From: Prostheceraeus crozeri
Lineage: Eukaryota; Platyhelminthes; Polycladida; Euryleptidae
DNA length: 64,000 nucleotides
NCBI GenBank assembly: GCA_907163375.1
Contig: CAJQUW010005287.1
Location: 1-64,000, forward strand
Reading direction: 5' to 3'
The position numbers and the translations under genes are program-made. The notes beneath the pieces were generated by a model. It was given only the letters and a program-made list of their open reading frames with translations, had not been told where the DNA came from and did no database searches. This document shows positions 38,203 to 47,778 of this stretch, in pieces (the stretch's first letter is position 1; each line of letters begins with the position of its first letter).

Positions 38203-38970
38203 ATGAGTGAAGTGCTACCATTAAATAAAAAAAAACTTAAATTTAATCATCATCCAAATTTATCTAATAAAGTTTTGTCAGTTATTTGTGGAAGATCAGG
38301 TTGTGGAAAAACATATCTATTATTTAAAATTTTAACGACTCCAAATTTTTTGGATTATAACAATCTTATAATTTATACAACAACGGCAGAACAACCCGTC
38401 TATCAATTTTTAAAATATGGATTTGAAAATAATCTTAAAAAAACAGCAATTGCTTCATTATTCAAAGAATATGAAAAATCTGAAGATGAAGAAGAAATAA
38501 GTTCGTGGTGTGAAGAAGCAACAAAAAATAGTCAGTTAGTAGAATCTAATAAAAATAACCATATAAAGATACAATTAATAGATGATAGTGGTAATATGCA
38601 AGATCCTAGTAAACTAGATAAAACAATGAAACATTGTGTAATTTTTGATGATTGTGTTAATGATAGAAATCAGTCAGTTCAGAGAAATTATTTCACAAGA
38701 GGTAGACATAATAACTGTAGTGTTTTTTATTTAACACAAAGTATGTATTCATTAGACGGAAGTGTTATTAGAAAGAATGCAAATATATTTATACTATTTG
38801 AAATAAATGCAAGAAACTTAAGTGATTTGTTAAGAGATTTATGTGTAAGAAATAAAGATGAATTTAAACAATCGTGTAATAATGCTTGGTCAAAAGATTA
38901 TGGATTTATCACAATTAATATTGATAAAAAAATTCATGATAGAGTTATCGAACAATTGTTCTCTGACTAG
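38203..38970 (+). CDS. Polinton FtsK/HerA-type genome-packaging ATPase (255 aa)
   Basis: Walker A (ICGRSGCGKTYLL) at residues ~28-40 and Walker B (CVIFDDC) at ~144-150, then YFTRGRHNN and YLTQSMYSLD, the sensor/arginine-finger region of the A32-like packaging ATPases. It pumps genome DNA into the capsid. ATG 38,203 follows TTTTTTATTAAAAA. Usual length for Polinton ATPases. A second, damaged copy of its beginning lies at 19,912-20,097. Confidence 0.92.
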   Translation: MSEVLPLNKKKLKFNHHPNLSNKVLSVICGRSGCGKTYLLFKILTTPNFLDYNNLIIYTTTAEQPVYQFLKYGFENNLKKTAIASLFKEYEKSEDEEEISSWCEEATKNSQLVESNKNNHIKIQLIDDSGNMQDPSKLDKTMKHCVIFDDCVNDRNQSVQRNYFTRGRHNNCSVFYLTQSMYSLDGSVIRKNANIFILFEINARNLSDLLRDLCVRNKDEFKQSCNNAWSKDYGFITINIDKKIHDRVIEQLFSD

Positions 38971-38982
38971 GCTTCGTCTCGA

Positions 38983-38993
38983 GGGCTTCGCCC
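38983..38993. terminator. Micro-hairpin after the ATPase gene
   Basis: GGGCttcGCCC, 13 bases after the ATPase stop. Confidence 0.45.
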
Positions 38994-39078
38994 CGCCTGA
39001 AAGTCGATAGAAAATTTTCGCGGAGTGACCGAATAATTTTTTCTTATAAATTTTTTGTTAATAAAAATAAAAAAAAAT

Positions 39079-39384
39079 ATGTTGAATGCTTACAAGATAG
39101 AGCATGTACCAGTTTTAAAAGATTATCGCCATCCTACAAATCCTGTAAATTCGAAGAAAGAAGTTAGATTTTATTATCATCATAAATACGTAGCGCTCGT
39201 TACAGATTATAAAACAAAACATGGTATTAAACCGTGTGTTAAAACAAAAGACTTTCCACTTTGTTTAAGAAGTTTCCGAGTATTTTTGGCGTATAATAAT
39301 TTATGGTGGTTGGTTAAGAAAGAACATTTAACAGCACATGAATTAGAAACATTACATCAATTACATATTCCTGTGTATATGTAA
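39079..39384 (+). CDS. Polinton small protein, unknown (101 aa)
   Basis: I choose the ATG 39,079 (MLNAYKIEHVPVLKDYRH); earlier codons are A-rich leader. Aromatic and basic, with VRFYYHHKYVALVTDYK and NNLWWLVKKEHLTAHELETL. It lies between ATPase and polymerase, a slot often filled by small conserved Polinton proteins. Unknown function. GAACCgaGGTTC follows its stop (39,390-39,401). Confidence 0.5.
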   Translation: MLNAYKIEHVPVLKDYRHPTNPVNSKKEVRFYYHHKYVALVTDYKTKHGIKPCVKTKDFPLCLRSFRVFLAYNNLWWLVKKEHLTAHELETLHQLHIPVYM

Positions 39385-39433
39385 AAACGGAACCGAGGTT
39401 CTATGTAAAAATTCATTTTTTCTTTTAAAAAAT

Positions 39434-42400
39434 ATGAATCGTGAAATGTCTCTCGGACAAACGTCTAGGATTGATGAATTAATCAAGAAACAAACTGCTG
39501 AGTTTGATGCGCAAATTAAACATAGTAAACGTAGTAAACGTATTAAAAAACAGAAACGTACTAGGCGTAGTATTAGACGTAATACTAAAAAACAGAAACG
39601 TGGAACAAAAGAAATATTAGAAACTCCTATTACTGATATCTTTTTTGATGATAGAATTAAGGATGAGCTTGGTGATGATTTATGTAATTTATTTAATCCA
39701 AATGAAATTAAATATGAAAATGTATCTTTTATTAATGTAGTAAATGATATGCGGAAACTTTTAGCAAATGGTAAAATTATTAATTTACTTGGAAAAGTTA
39801 TTAAAGATCAGGAAAATATAATTCAAAATTTTTACGTAACCTTCTATAATAAAAAATCATTTGAAACATGGTTTTCGAATCTGGATGAGAAATCCGATGC
39901 AAACGAATGGATTTTTACAGGTAATATTAAATATGAAGATTTTGGAATGAAGTTAGTACAAAGATCGCATAGAGGGGCAGGGATTAATATGAAATATAGA
40001 ATCAAAGAATATTTCGGTGAATATTGTTATATTCCTTCTGAAGATTTTTGTTTTATTAAATGTTATAATGTTTTACGAGGTTTTAATGAACAACAAGGAG
40101 AAATGATGAAAGAAATGTTTAATAATTTTTTATATAAAGAGAAAGCCACATCTAGAACAGGAGTAATGTCAAACTGCAAATTTTCTCAATTCAATAAATA
40201 TTTTGGAGAATGTGTTCAATATTATAGTCCTGCCAATCGTCATTTAAATCCTAGAGGAATTGAAACGTTTCATAATTATGTTTATTACAATTATTTTCAC
40301 GCAGGTTCAACAATTGGTCACTATTGTTTAATTAATAAATCTCATAAATTAAAAGCTATTAGAGAAATTGAAAATAATTTCAAACCCATATATAAAACAG
40401 TTACTGATGAAAATCTAACAACGCGTCCATATAAAATCATAACAAAGAAAAAAATTGACTATGGTTCAACATATATTTGGGATCTCGAAACTTTTCCCGA
40501 TCCTAACTGTTCAACAGATCATCCTATTCCTTACGCTGTAGGAGCTATTAATTTTAATAAATTTATATGTTGTTTACCGAAACAAAGATTGAAAGAATTA
40601 GAAACACGTTTGTTAAGTGATATGATTAAAATTAAACGATCAAAAGATGAAGATGAAATTAAAAAACTTAAAAAGCAGATTAATGAGTATAATAATTTAA
40701 CTGAATTAGAATTTAATAAACTTCAAAATTGTGTGAAAATATTTACGAGAACTGAGGATGATGAATGTTCGATCGGGGGAAACCCAGAGGACGTATGTCC
40801 GATCCATCAATTTTTTAAAACTCTTGGAAAATTTAATTATTCTAGAGTAACTTTAATAGCTCACAATTCATCAGGTTTTGATTCCTATTTTCCGATAAAA
40901 GCTAATTTTAAATTATCTAAACCGCCTCTTAAAACTTCAAGAGGAATATTGACTGCTTCATTACAAAATCCTTATACAACTGAATGTGTTAGTAGATATA
41001 TTCAAAAATCTCTTAGATTTAAAAACAATATGAAAAAAGATTCACCGTCAGGTAAATTAGCACTTCAAACTATTATAATGAAATGTAGTTATCAACATGT
41101 AAAAACAAGTCTTTCTAAATGGTGTGAGAATTTTAAAATTCCTACGAATGTGTGTAAATTAAATTATGAAATTGGAGACATAACACATGAAAATTATAAA
41201 GAAAAAGAAAATGAATGGAGACCATATTTAGTTAACGATATTCTTTCTTTAGCTTTTTGTATCTACAAATATAATAATGTTATGCGAGATTTAGTTGGTG
41301 AAGATATAACTACTAATTTAACATCCTCTGCTTTAACATTTAACGGTTGGATGAAAAGCGTACAAAATGACAATGTAAATATTCATTCTCATATAGATTT
41401 ATGGGCTAGAAATTATATTAGAAAATCTGTTAAAGGTGGAAGAGTTTCAGCAAATATAAGAAAATACATATCGCCATTTTGTAGCATCTTGTTACCAATA
41501 TTAAAACAGTATTTACCTGGTCGCTGCGCTGGGGGGACTTTGTCCCTTGGTCGCTGCGCTGGGGGGACTTTGTCCCTTGGTCGCTACGCTGGTGGGGCTT
41601 TGTCCCCTGGAAGTAATTTAATAGATTTAATGAAACAGTATCGAGATTTAGGAGATAAAACTGAAATTTGTAAGAAAATTTCAAATCAACTACTTGAACA
41701 AAAAAATGAATTTCTAATGGCTTTTGATGCAACATCTTTATATCCATCAGCTATGTATGATGAAAATTCAGAATACCCTAAAGCTGAATCAGCTAGAAAA
41801 TTTCGTCAAGAAGAAGAGCGGGAAATAGTATATAAATTTAATACTCAAACATTTAGACCTAAAACTGGAATATTCTCTGTTGTGTTTCAATATCCGAATG
41901 ATATGTTTTTCCAACCAGTTCCTATAAAAGATAAAGTTAAAAACCAAAATAATAATTCTCATGTAAAAGTAATCAGGTTTAGAAATGGTATATGTTATGA
42001 TGTATTAACTTCTGTAGACATACAAGAAATTGTTAGATGTGGGGGAAAAATCTTACATATTACTGATGGTATAATTTATGAAAAAAATTATCAAGTTTCA
42101 CCATTTCGAAATTATATTGAAAAACTTTTTAATTTGAGAAAAAGATATAAAACAGAAGGAAATACTGTAGGTGATGAGTTAATTAAATTATTGATGAATT
42201 CGCTATATGGCAAAACTGTGCAAAAAGATATAACCACTAAATATCATTTATGGAATGAGAATACATTGAGAAAAAATTTCACTCAAGAAGTAAAAGATTA
42301 TGAAAAATTAAATGATGAACAATATTTAGCGAAAGTAGAAATGGAAGATGATGAATTTCTCAAAACTAATATTGTAAAAGATGGGAAGACGTCATTCATG

Positions 42401-43000
42401 CCATCACACTTAGGTTCTTTCATTCTTTCTCACTCTAGAAGAATCATGAATAACTTTATTTTAGAAATTAATGGTTTCAAAGAAAAATACATTCATTATA
42501 CAGATACTGATTCAATATATATTTCCAATGAGCTCTTTAATAAATTAGATGCTGCTGGATATGTTGGTGGGGAATTGTGTCAAGGAAAAAATGATTATGG
42601 AAATGGTGGAATTATTTTTGCAATGTTTATTGCTCCTAAAATAAAATATTGTATTACTGTAGATGAACAAGGGAGACTTAGTGAAAAGAAAACATTCAAA
42701 GGATATTCACAAGATAAAGTAAAAGTAGAAGATTTTCTAAAATTATATTCGGGGAAAACATTATCGACTACAGTTAATAAACCATGGAAAAGATCTTTAG
42801 AAACTGGAATTAGTATTCCTGATAAAAATAATAATACTGAAGAAAAAAAATTTTCTGGTCAAATAAATATTCTTAAACGTCAAGCACCTGACGAAAATGA
42901 AATTATGTTACCTTATAACGGAGAAGATATTCAAGCTGAAATATTTCAAACAATCATCTGTGAGAGTAATTTAAGTGATGATGATGACACGTGGGAATAA
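39434..43000 (+). CDS. Polinton protein-primed DNA polymerase B (1,188 aa)
   Basis: The N-terminal ~340 residues are basic and could include the terminal-protein region. Exonuclease motifs follow: IWDLETFPDP (Exo I), IAHNSSGFDSY (Exo II), YLVNDILSLAF (Exo III). Polymerase motifs: AFDATSLYPSAMY (A), KLLMNSLYGKT (B), YTDTDSIYIS (C). All catalytic residues are present. It copies the element from protein-primed ends. Odd: a 90-bp GC-rich tandem insertion (41,520-41,609) in frame between the exonuclease and motif A, adding three copies of G-R-(C/Y)-AGG-(T/A)-LS. Convergent with the next gene. Confidence 0.95.
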   Translation: MNREMSLGQTSRIDELIKKQTAEFDAQIKHSKRSKRIKKQKRTRRSIRRNTKKQKRGTKEILETPITDIFFDDRIKDELGDDLCNLFNPNEIKYENVSFINVVNDMRKLLANGKIINLLGKVIKDQENIIQNFYVTFYNKKSFETWFSNLDEKSDANEWIFTGNIKYEDFGMKLVQRSHRGAGINMKYRIKEYFGEYCYIPSEDFCFIKCYNVLRGFNEQQGEMMKEMFNNFLYKEKATSRTGVMSNCKFSQFNKYFGECVQYYSPANRHLNPRGIETFHNYVYYNYFHAGSTIGHYCLINKSHKLKAIREIENNFKPIYKTVTDENLTTRPYKIITKKKIDYGSTYIWDLETFPDPNCSTDHPIPYAVGAINFNKFICCLPKQRLKELETRLLSDMIKIKRSKDEDEIKKLKKQINEYNNLTELEFNKLQNCVKIFTRTEDDECSIGGNPEDVCPIHQFFKTLGKFNYSRVTLIAHNSSGFDSYFPIKANFKLSKPPLKTSRGILTASLQNPYTTECVSRYIQKSLRFKNNMKKDSPSGKLALQTIIMKCSYQHVKTSLSKWCENFKIPTNVCKLNYEIGDITHENYKEKENEWRPYLVNDILSLAFCIYKYNNVMRDLVGEDITTNLTSSALTFNGWMKSVQNDNVNIHSHIDLWARNYIRKSVKGGRVSANIRKYISPFCSILLPILKQYLPGRCAGGTLSLGRCAGGTLSLGRYAGGALSPGSNLIDLMKQYRDLGDKTEICKKISNQLLEQKNEFLMAFDATSLYPSAMYDENSEYPKAESARKFRQEEEREIVYKFNTQTFRPKTGIFSVVFQYPNDMFFQPVPIKDKVKNQNNNSHVKVIRFRNGICYDVLTSVDIQEIVRCGGKILHITDGIIYEKNYQVSPFRNYIEKLFNLRKRYKTEGNTVGDELIKLLMNSLYGKTVQKDITTKYHLWNENTLRKNFTQEVKDYEKLNDEQYLAKVEMEDDEFLKTNIVKDGKTSFMPSHLGSFILSHSRRIMNNFILEINGFKEKYIHYTDTDSIYISNELFNKLDAAGYVGGELCQGKNDYGNGGIIFAMFIAPKIKYCITVDEQGRLSEKKTFKGYSQDKVKVEDFLKLYSGKTLSTTVNKPWKRSLETGISIPDKNNNTEEKKFSGQINILKRQAPDENEIMLPYNGEDIQAEIFQTIICESNLSDDDDTWE
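41520..41609. repeat. Three 30-bp GC-rich repeats inside the polymerase gene
   Basis: Each unit is GGTCGCTGCGCTGGGGGGAC plus TTTGTCCCTT, with a GGGACtttGTCCC hairpin. In frame and a multiple of three, so the reading frame is kept. Base composition is unlike the AT-rich gene around it. Confidence 0.9.
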
Positions 43001-43004
43001 TAAT

Positions 43005-43115
43005 TTTTTTATTACATCTAAAAATTTTATAACATCTAAAAACTTATTACATCTATAAACTTATTACATCTATAAACTTATTACATCTAAAAACTTATTA
43101 CATCTAAAAATTTTA
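43005..43115. terminator. ~18-bp tandem repeats between convergent genes
   Basis: ACTTATTACATCTAAAA-type units, about six copies, fill the gap between the polymerase and the minus-strand 443-aa gene. Likely a two-way 3'-end region. Confidence 0.5.
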
Positions 43116-43188
43116 TTACATATGAAAATATATTTATCGAATATTTTGGTATTTTCTATTAAGTTTTAGCATATAATGTTCTATAATA

Positions 43189-44520
43189 TTAAGTTTCATC
43201 ATATAATGTTTTATCAAAAGATAATTTAAATTTATTTTCACTAACTATTGATTCTTCATCATCATCAATTGATTCTTCATCATCATCATAAAATGTTTCT
43301 TCAACATCATAAATTACACTTTTTGGGATTGGATACCTTTTCCTGATAGGATACCATTCTCTTATTGGAATATCTAACTCTAAATTACATCTTTTATCTG
43401 ATAATAATATAATAGAGAAAAATATTGGTCTTTGATCTTTTTTGGAAAATTTAATAACACCACCATAATCTGTATCACTTTTAGTTTTTATTAAAGATGA
43501 TAAAATTTTAAATTGATTAGATGTAAATCCTAATTTAAATTTTGTAGACCCAACACATAGTTGTCTAACAGTATCTTCAACTATACCATCATTATTATTT
43601 TCAATTGTAAGAAAATGAAATTTAGATAAATTTTTATAATTACTAATATTTTTATAATCTTTTTTACCATTTACACCTTTTTCAGATGTTTCAGAATCAT
43701 CATTTATATTATCATCATCTAAATTATTAGCATCTATATTATTATCATTATTATTATAAGATTCTTTAAGATCGGGCAAAGCCCTAGAACCTTCGGTTCG
43801 TTTATTATGATTATGGTCATTGTTAATAGTATAAGGTGTGGTCCACATATATATCTTTTCTTGCTGCGCCAATCCGTTAATATAAGACTTCAATAAATTA
43901 ATATTTAAATTGGAATACAATCCTATATACGTATCATCATCATATCTTTGGGGCATTTCTAATGTTTCTTGTTTATAAATTGTGTCTCTATAATAAACTT
44001 GACATAATAATTCTTCATTATGTTTTTTACTCTCTATGTGAATGTTATATTGATTTTGTTCATCAACAAATAATCTTATTTTTTCTTTGGAAAAAGATTT
44101 TAATTTTTTAACTAATTCTTTAATATTAATATAATTAATAATTTTAGTTTCTATCCAATCAGTATTACTAATCGGCAAAACTGCTCTAATAAAACCATAA
44201 ACATTATTATGACCTATTATAACCATATTTTCTTTATTTAATTCCACATAAGCTACATCATTATATTTACTAACAATATCCATAAATTTAATAAATGGAT
44301 CCCCCGGAAATAAACAATAATTAGTTTCTATAGAAGGTAAACCTTTAGTCTGTTCTCTAAATATTTCGGCTTGTAATTCAAACAAAAGATTAACATCTAT
44401 ACATGGATTATTATTATTATTATTAACAAAACATTTATTTTCAAATCCCGTTGATCTCGTCGAATAAGAAGAACAGGATGATGCGGGCGAATATAATTTT
44501 TTTAAATTTGGATTTTCCAT
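43189..44520 (-). CDS. Polinton minus-strand protein, possibly clamp-like (443 aa)
   Basis: One of only two minus-strand genes in the element. ATG 44,520. An Asn/Ser-rich start, then beta-rich segments: residues ~75-125 (YNDVAYVELNKENMVIIGHNN..IRAVLPIS) and ~300-370 (FHFLTIENNN..FKLGFTSNQFKILSSLIK..GVIKFSK). The alternation and repeated F-x-I-L pattern recall a sliding-clamp fold, but no signature proves it. An Asp/Asn-rich linker contains a GC-rich micro-hairpin pair in frame (43,774-43,799), adding RTEGSRALPDL. The C-terminus is acidic (DDDEESIDDDEES). It sits beside the polymerase, which would suit a replication factor. Confidence 0.5.
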   Translation of the reverse strand: MENPNLKKLYSPASSCSSYSTRSTGFENKCFVNNNNNNPCIDVNLLFELQAEIFREQTKGLPSIETNYCLFPGDPFIKFMDIVSKYNDVAYVELNKENMVIIGHNNVYGFIRAVLPISNTDWIETKIINYINIKELVKKLKSFSKEKIRLFVDEQNQYNIHIESKKHNEELLCQVYYRDTIYKQETLEMPQRYDDDTYIGLYSNLNINLLKSYINGLAQQEKIYMWTTPYTINNDHNHNKRTEGSRALPDLKESYNNNDNNIDANNLDDDNINDDSETSEKGVNGKKDYKNISNYKNLSKFHFLTIENNNDGIVEDTVRQLCVGSTKFKLGFTSNQFKILSSLIKTKSDTDYGGVIKFSKKDQRPIFFSIILLSDKRCNLELDIPIREWYPIRKRYPIPKSVIYDVEETFYDDDEESIDDDEESIVSENKFKLSFDKTLYDET

Positions 44521-44624
44521 CTTTTTATTTTTATTAGAAAAAATTTTATTTTTTTATTTTTATTAGAAAAAATTTTATTTTTTTATTTTTATTAGAAAAA
44601 AATTTATTTTTTTATTGTTAAAAA
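44521..44624. promoter_or_regulatory. Divergent intergenic region with three 29-bp repeats
   Basis: TTTTTATTTTTATTAGAAAAAA recurs with 29-bp spacing (ATTAGA at 44,533, 44,562 and 44,591) between the divergent 443-aa and fibre-like genes, 100 bp apart. Probable two-way promoter. Confidence 0.5.
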
Positions 44625-45512
44625 ATGATGTTACCAAATGTTGGTGGAGGTGCATATATCCCGAATAATCGTGAATTAGAAATAGAGATAGAAAATTATA
44701 TCATGAAAACTGGAGACGTTTTATCTGGTCCATTGCATCTTTCTATTCTTCCGCAACAAAATACAGAGTTAACAAATAAACAATATGTTGATACACAAAT
44801 CAATGATTTAATGGAAAAATATATAAACGATGTTTTGGTTCCACTGATGAATGAATTAAAGTTGCTAAAACTTAATGACAAATCATTAAACGAAAAATTA
44901 TTAAAACTTGATAAAAAGGATAGAGAGCTAGAAGCAGATATAGCAAAACTTTTTAAAAAGATTTCTGAACAATCAAAAATTTTAATATTACTTTCTTTAA
45001 ATTTAAAATTTGCAGTCATTAAAAATAAACATCAGATCAAAATGTTAGAAGAACAATTAGAAGATGAAATAGAAAAACTTCCTGAAAGAATTAAAAAAAA
45101 TTTAAAGCAGTTACAAACTACATTCCAAAAAAGTGTTGATGAATTAAGTTCTAAAATTACTCAACAAATGAAAAAGATGAATAGAATAATAAATGAAGTA
45201 AACTCACTTAATGAAAAAGTTGATAAAATGAAAAATCTTAAAATCAATTTAGAAAATGAATTAAAGAAAAATTTACAAGAAAACTCTAAAGAAAATAAAG
45301 AACAGTTAGATTCTGTTAAAAGACAATTAGATGTTCTTAGAATTAAGTTAAATGCTCTTAAAACGGCGTTGAAGATTAATCAGCAGAAAATGCAAGTTAA
45401 TAGAAAAGAAATTAAAGTACATCACACGCTGCTTGACGCAATAGATAAAGTGCAACAGTCAATTAATAAAGTTATCTCGAAGTTGTTGTCCATTCACAAA
45501 CGTAAATCTTGA
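44625..45512 (+). CDS. Polinton fibre-like coiled-coil protein (295 aa)
   Basis: Residues ~25-60 read MKTGDVLSGPLHLSILPQQNT..NKQYVDTQI, the pattern (G-x-LSGPL-L-x-x-P....NK-YVD) of the short repeats in phage tail-fibre shafts. From ~60 to the end it is a continuous Lys/Glu/Leu coiled coil with a second half of RKEIKVHHTLLDAIDK. A trimeric attachment fibre is the natural reading. The receptor-binding end would be N- or C-terminal and is not identified. It is followed by a run of micro-hairpins (45,542-45,660). Confidence 0.6.
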   Translation: MMLPNVGGGAYIPNNRELEIEIENYIMKTGDVLSGPLHLSILPQQNTELTNKQYVDTQINDLMEKYINDVLVPLMNELKLLKLNDKSLNEKLLKLDKKDRELEADIAKLFKKISEQSKILILLSLNLKFAVIKNKHQIKMLEEQLEDEIEKLPERIKKNLKQLQTTFQKSVDELSSKITQQMKKMNRIINEVNSLNEKVDKMKNLKINLENELKKNLQENSKENKEQLDSVKRQLDVLRIKLNALKTALKINQQKMQVNRKEIKVHHTLLDAIDKVQQSINKVISKLLSIHKRKS

Positions 45513-45536
45513 TCGACGAAGTCTTGGGTTTCTAAC

Positions 45537-45665
45537 CTATCGGAGCGAAGCTCCTCGAGGCTTTAGCCGATCGGACCAAAGGTCCTCAGGTTACTAACCA
45601 ATCGGAGCGAAGCTCCTCGAGGCTTTAGCCGATCGGACCAAAGGTCCTCAGGTTTCTAACCAATC
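45537..45665. repeat. Tandem block of GC-rich micro-hairpins
   Basis: Two ~61-bp units, each with GGAGCgaaGCTCC, GGCTttaGCC and GGACCaaaGGTCC, right after the fibre-like gene's stop. Confidence 0.85.
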
Positions 45666-45705
45666 GTAAATATTTTTTCTCAAAAGTCAAATTTAATCCT
45701 AAAAA

Positions 45706-46218
45706 ATGCCTATAATTTATAAACACAATCTTAAACATTTTGCTTCAAATCAAAAAATTGCTCATGAACCACGTATGAATCCTGTTTATCATTATGATAA
45801 TTGAGAAACAGTCGGAACACAAAAGTTCCTAGGCACCGCAGGTGCCGTTCACACGGAAGGAGCTGGGATCTTCTCTGGTATTGGTAGTATCGTTAACTTA
45901 ATTAAAAATAATAAAGATTTGATTACATCTGCCGCAAAAGGAGCAGCTGCTATAGGTAGTACAGCTAGTGCAATATCAAATGCTGTCAAGTCTCAAAACA
46001 AATTAAAACAACTAGAAGCTATTCGTAAACTTAGGAATGATTCCGAAGAACTAAAAAATTTAAAAAAACTTTCAGAGGAAACAAAAAATAAAATTGCTAA
46101 CATTGCTGTTGGGGAACCCTTGAGGAGCGGAGCTCCGTCTGATAGTAAACATAATGAAAATAAAAATAATAAAAAAACAATTGAAGAAATAAGAGGTAAT
46201 GGGCTAGCAAAATTCTAA
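45706..46218 (+). pseudogene. Polinton pVI-like minor capsid gene; broken
   Basis: The region codes for a small N-terminal part and a Gly/Ala-rich amphipathic part (GAGIFSGIGSIVNLIKNN, ITSAAKGAAAIGSTASAIS), followed by a Lys/Glu helix. Amphipathic Gly/Ser-rich beginning, small size and the position just before the major capsid gene match adenovirus pVI-like proteins of Polintons, which lyse membranes during entry. Not one continuous frame as it stands (about one break). A micro-hairpin (46,124-46,136) is inserted in frame, giving the word PLRSGAPSD. Another hairpin (45,832-45,846) lies near the front. Confidence 0.6.
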
Positions 46219-46310
46219 AATTATATTTTAGTAAAATTTTTTAGTAATTTTTTAGTAAAATTTTTTTCTGTCTGTGAGAAAAACAAAAAGACAAATTATT
46301 TTTTATAAAA

Positions 46311-47645
46311 ATGTCTTCGCTTATCGAAAATAAATTTAGATTAGACGATCCTCCGTTCGTCAGTAATAATCAAAAAAAGAATGACTATATAAGAATTGCT
46401 ATGAATCCCGGATCTTCCAGTAGAGTAAATACTGGTGGTGATTTAATTTTTGAAGTTGATAATCAGCAGAGTTATATATATTTACCTGATTCGTTTTTAC
46501 ATTGTGAATATTCTTTATATAGTGATGCTAATTTTACAACACCATTACCAGAAACCGATAATATTGCACTAGAGAATAATTTTTTTCCGAGATTATTTAC
46601 ACAAATGCGTTTAGATGTTGCAACTCAAAATATAGAAACAATAAGTGATTCTCCAGGTGTAATTGATACAATGCTTAGATTTATAACAATTGGTGAAAAT
46701 AATAAAAAGTATGAAATCGAAGGTTGGTTTCCTGATACTAATGATGGTATAATTGTTGATGATTTAACTCACGCTGGAACAGATGCAGCAGGAATTGCGA
46801 AAGATGTAGAAAATATTGCAAAACATTTAAATAAAACAAATAATGAAGCATATAAAGAAAGACGTGAATTTAACAAGAAAAGTAAACAGACAGTTAATTG
46901 GTCATTGTCTCCATTATTCGGATATTTAGATTATGATAAAATATCATATCAATTAAAATTTAAATTAATAATTCATCGTACAGCAAATAATGAATTAATC
47001 TTTTTTGGTAAGACTGGGAAAAAAGCATATTTAAAAATTGATAGACTTGAATGGTGGATTAAGCATATTACTCCTAGTTTAGAGGTTGAAAAAGCTATTG
47101 CAAAAAGATTAAATACTAACAAACCAATTCCAGTAAATTTTCTAAAGCGTACTGCTAGTTCAGTAACTTTTTCCGAACAAAGATTTAACTGGCATTTTAC
47201 TAGAACTGCGAATACTCCAAGATATTTATTACTAACATTTCAAAGAAATAATTCTCCAAGTTTTGATAAGAACAACAATATTTTTCATATTAATACAATT
47301 CGAAGTTTACAAGTTTCATTAAATCAAACCCGTTATCCAATTGATCCATTAAGATTCGATGATACCAATAATCAATTTATGGAAGGATATGATTCTTATC
47401 GAAATCTTTGTATAGAATTTGGAGTTGAACCACAATTAACTCCTGGAGATTGGAGACATTTATATCCTGTTTTCTGTTTCGATTTAAGTGCACAATCTGA
47501 AGATATTATTAAAAATGGTTGTGATGTAACAATTAATATTGAAAAGAAAGATTCCACAACTTCATTGATAGCTCATGGTTTATTGCTAGAAGATGTAAAA
47601 TATTCTATTGAAATTCTTAATGGAAAGATGACTAGGATAAGTTAA
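46311..47645 (+). CDS. Polinton major capsid protein, double jelly roll (444 aa)
   Basis: ATG 46,311 follows ATTTTTTATAAAA. Beta-rich throughout. Typical words: NPGSSSRVNTGGDLIFEVDN near the start, a WFPDTNDG word at ~145, the WSLSPLFGYLDYDK word at ~198 and FKLIIHRTANNELIFFG at ~218. The second jelly roll starts near residue 280 (RYLLLTFQRNN, IRSLQVSLNQTRYPIDPL, WRHLYPVFCFDLSAQ). Forms the trimeric hexon-like capsomer. Looks whole. Downstream, three repeats of TTTTTTCATAACTAGAATAG (47,650-47,745) precede the next gene. Confidence 0.9.
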   Translation: MSSLIENKFRLDDPPFVSNNQKKNDYIRIAMNPGSSSRVNTGGDLIFEVDNQQSYIYLPDSFLHCEYSLYSDANFTTPLPETDNIALENNFFPRLFTQMRLDVATQNIETISDSPGVIDTMLRFITIGENNKKYEIEGWFPDTNDGIIVDDLTHAGTDAAGIAKDVENIAKHLNKTNNEAYKERREFNKKSKQTVNWSLSPLFGYLDYDKISYQLKFKLIIHRTANNELIFFGKTGKKAYLKIDRLEWWIKHITPSLEVEKAIAKRLNTNKPIPVNFLKRTASSVTFSEQRFNWHFTRTANTPRYLLLTFQRNNSPSFDKNNNIFHINTIRSLQVSLNQTRYPIDPLRFDDTNNQFMEGYDSYRNLCIEFGVEPQLTPGDWRHLYPVFCFDLSAQSEDIIKNGCDVTINIEKKDSTTSLIAHGLLLEDVKYSIEILNGKMTRIS

Positions 47646-47649
47646 TTAA

Positions 47650-47760
47650 AATTTTTTTCATAACTAGAATAGATTAAAAATTCTTAACTTAAAATTTTTT
47701 CATAACTAGAATAGATTAAAATTTTTTCATAACTAGAATAGATTTAAATTTTTGATAACT
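47650..47760. repeat. ~26-35-bp repeats after the capsid gene
   Basis: Three copies of TTTTTTCATAACTAGAATAG plus ATT/AAA, probably a 3' end or promoter region. Confidence 0.6.
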
Positions 47761-47778
47761 TAAAATTTTTTATTAAAA

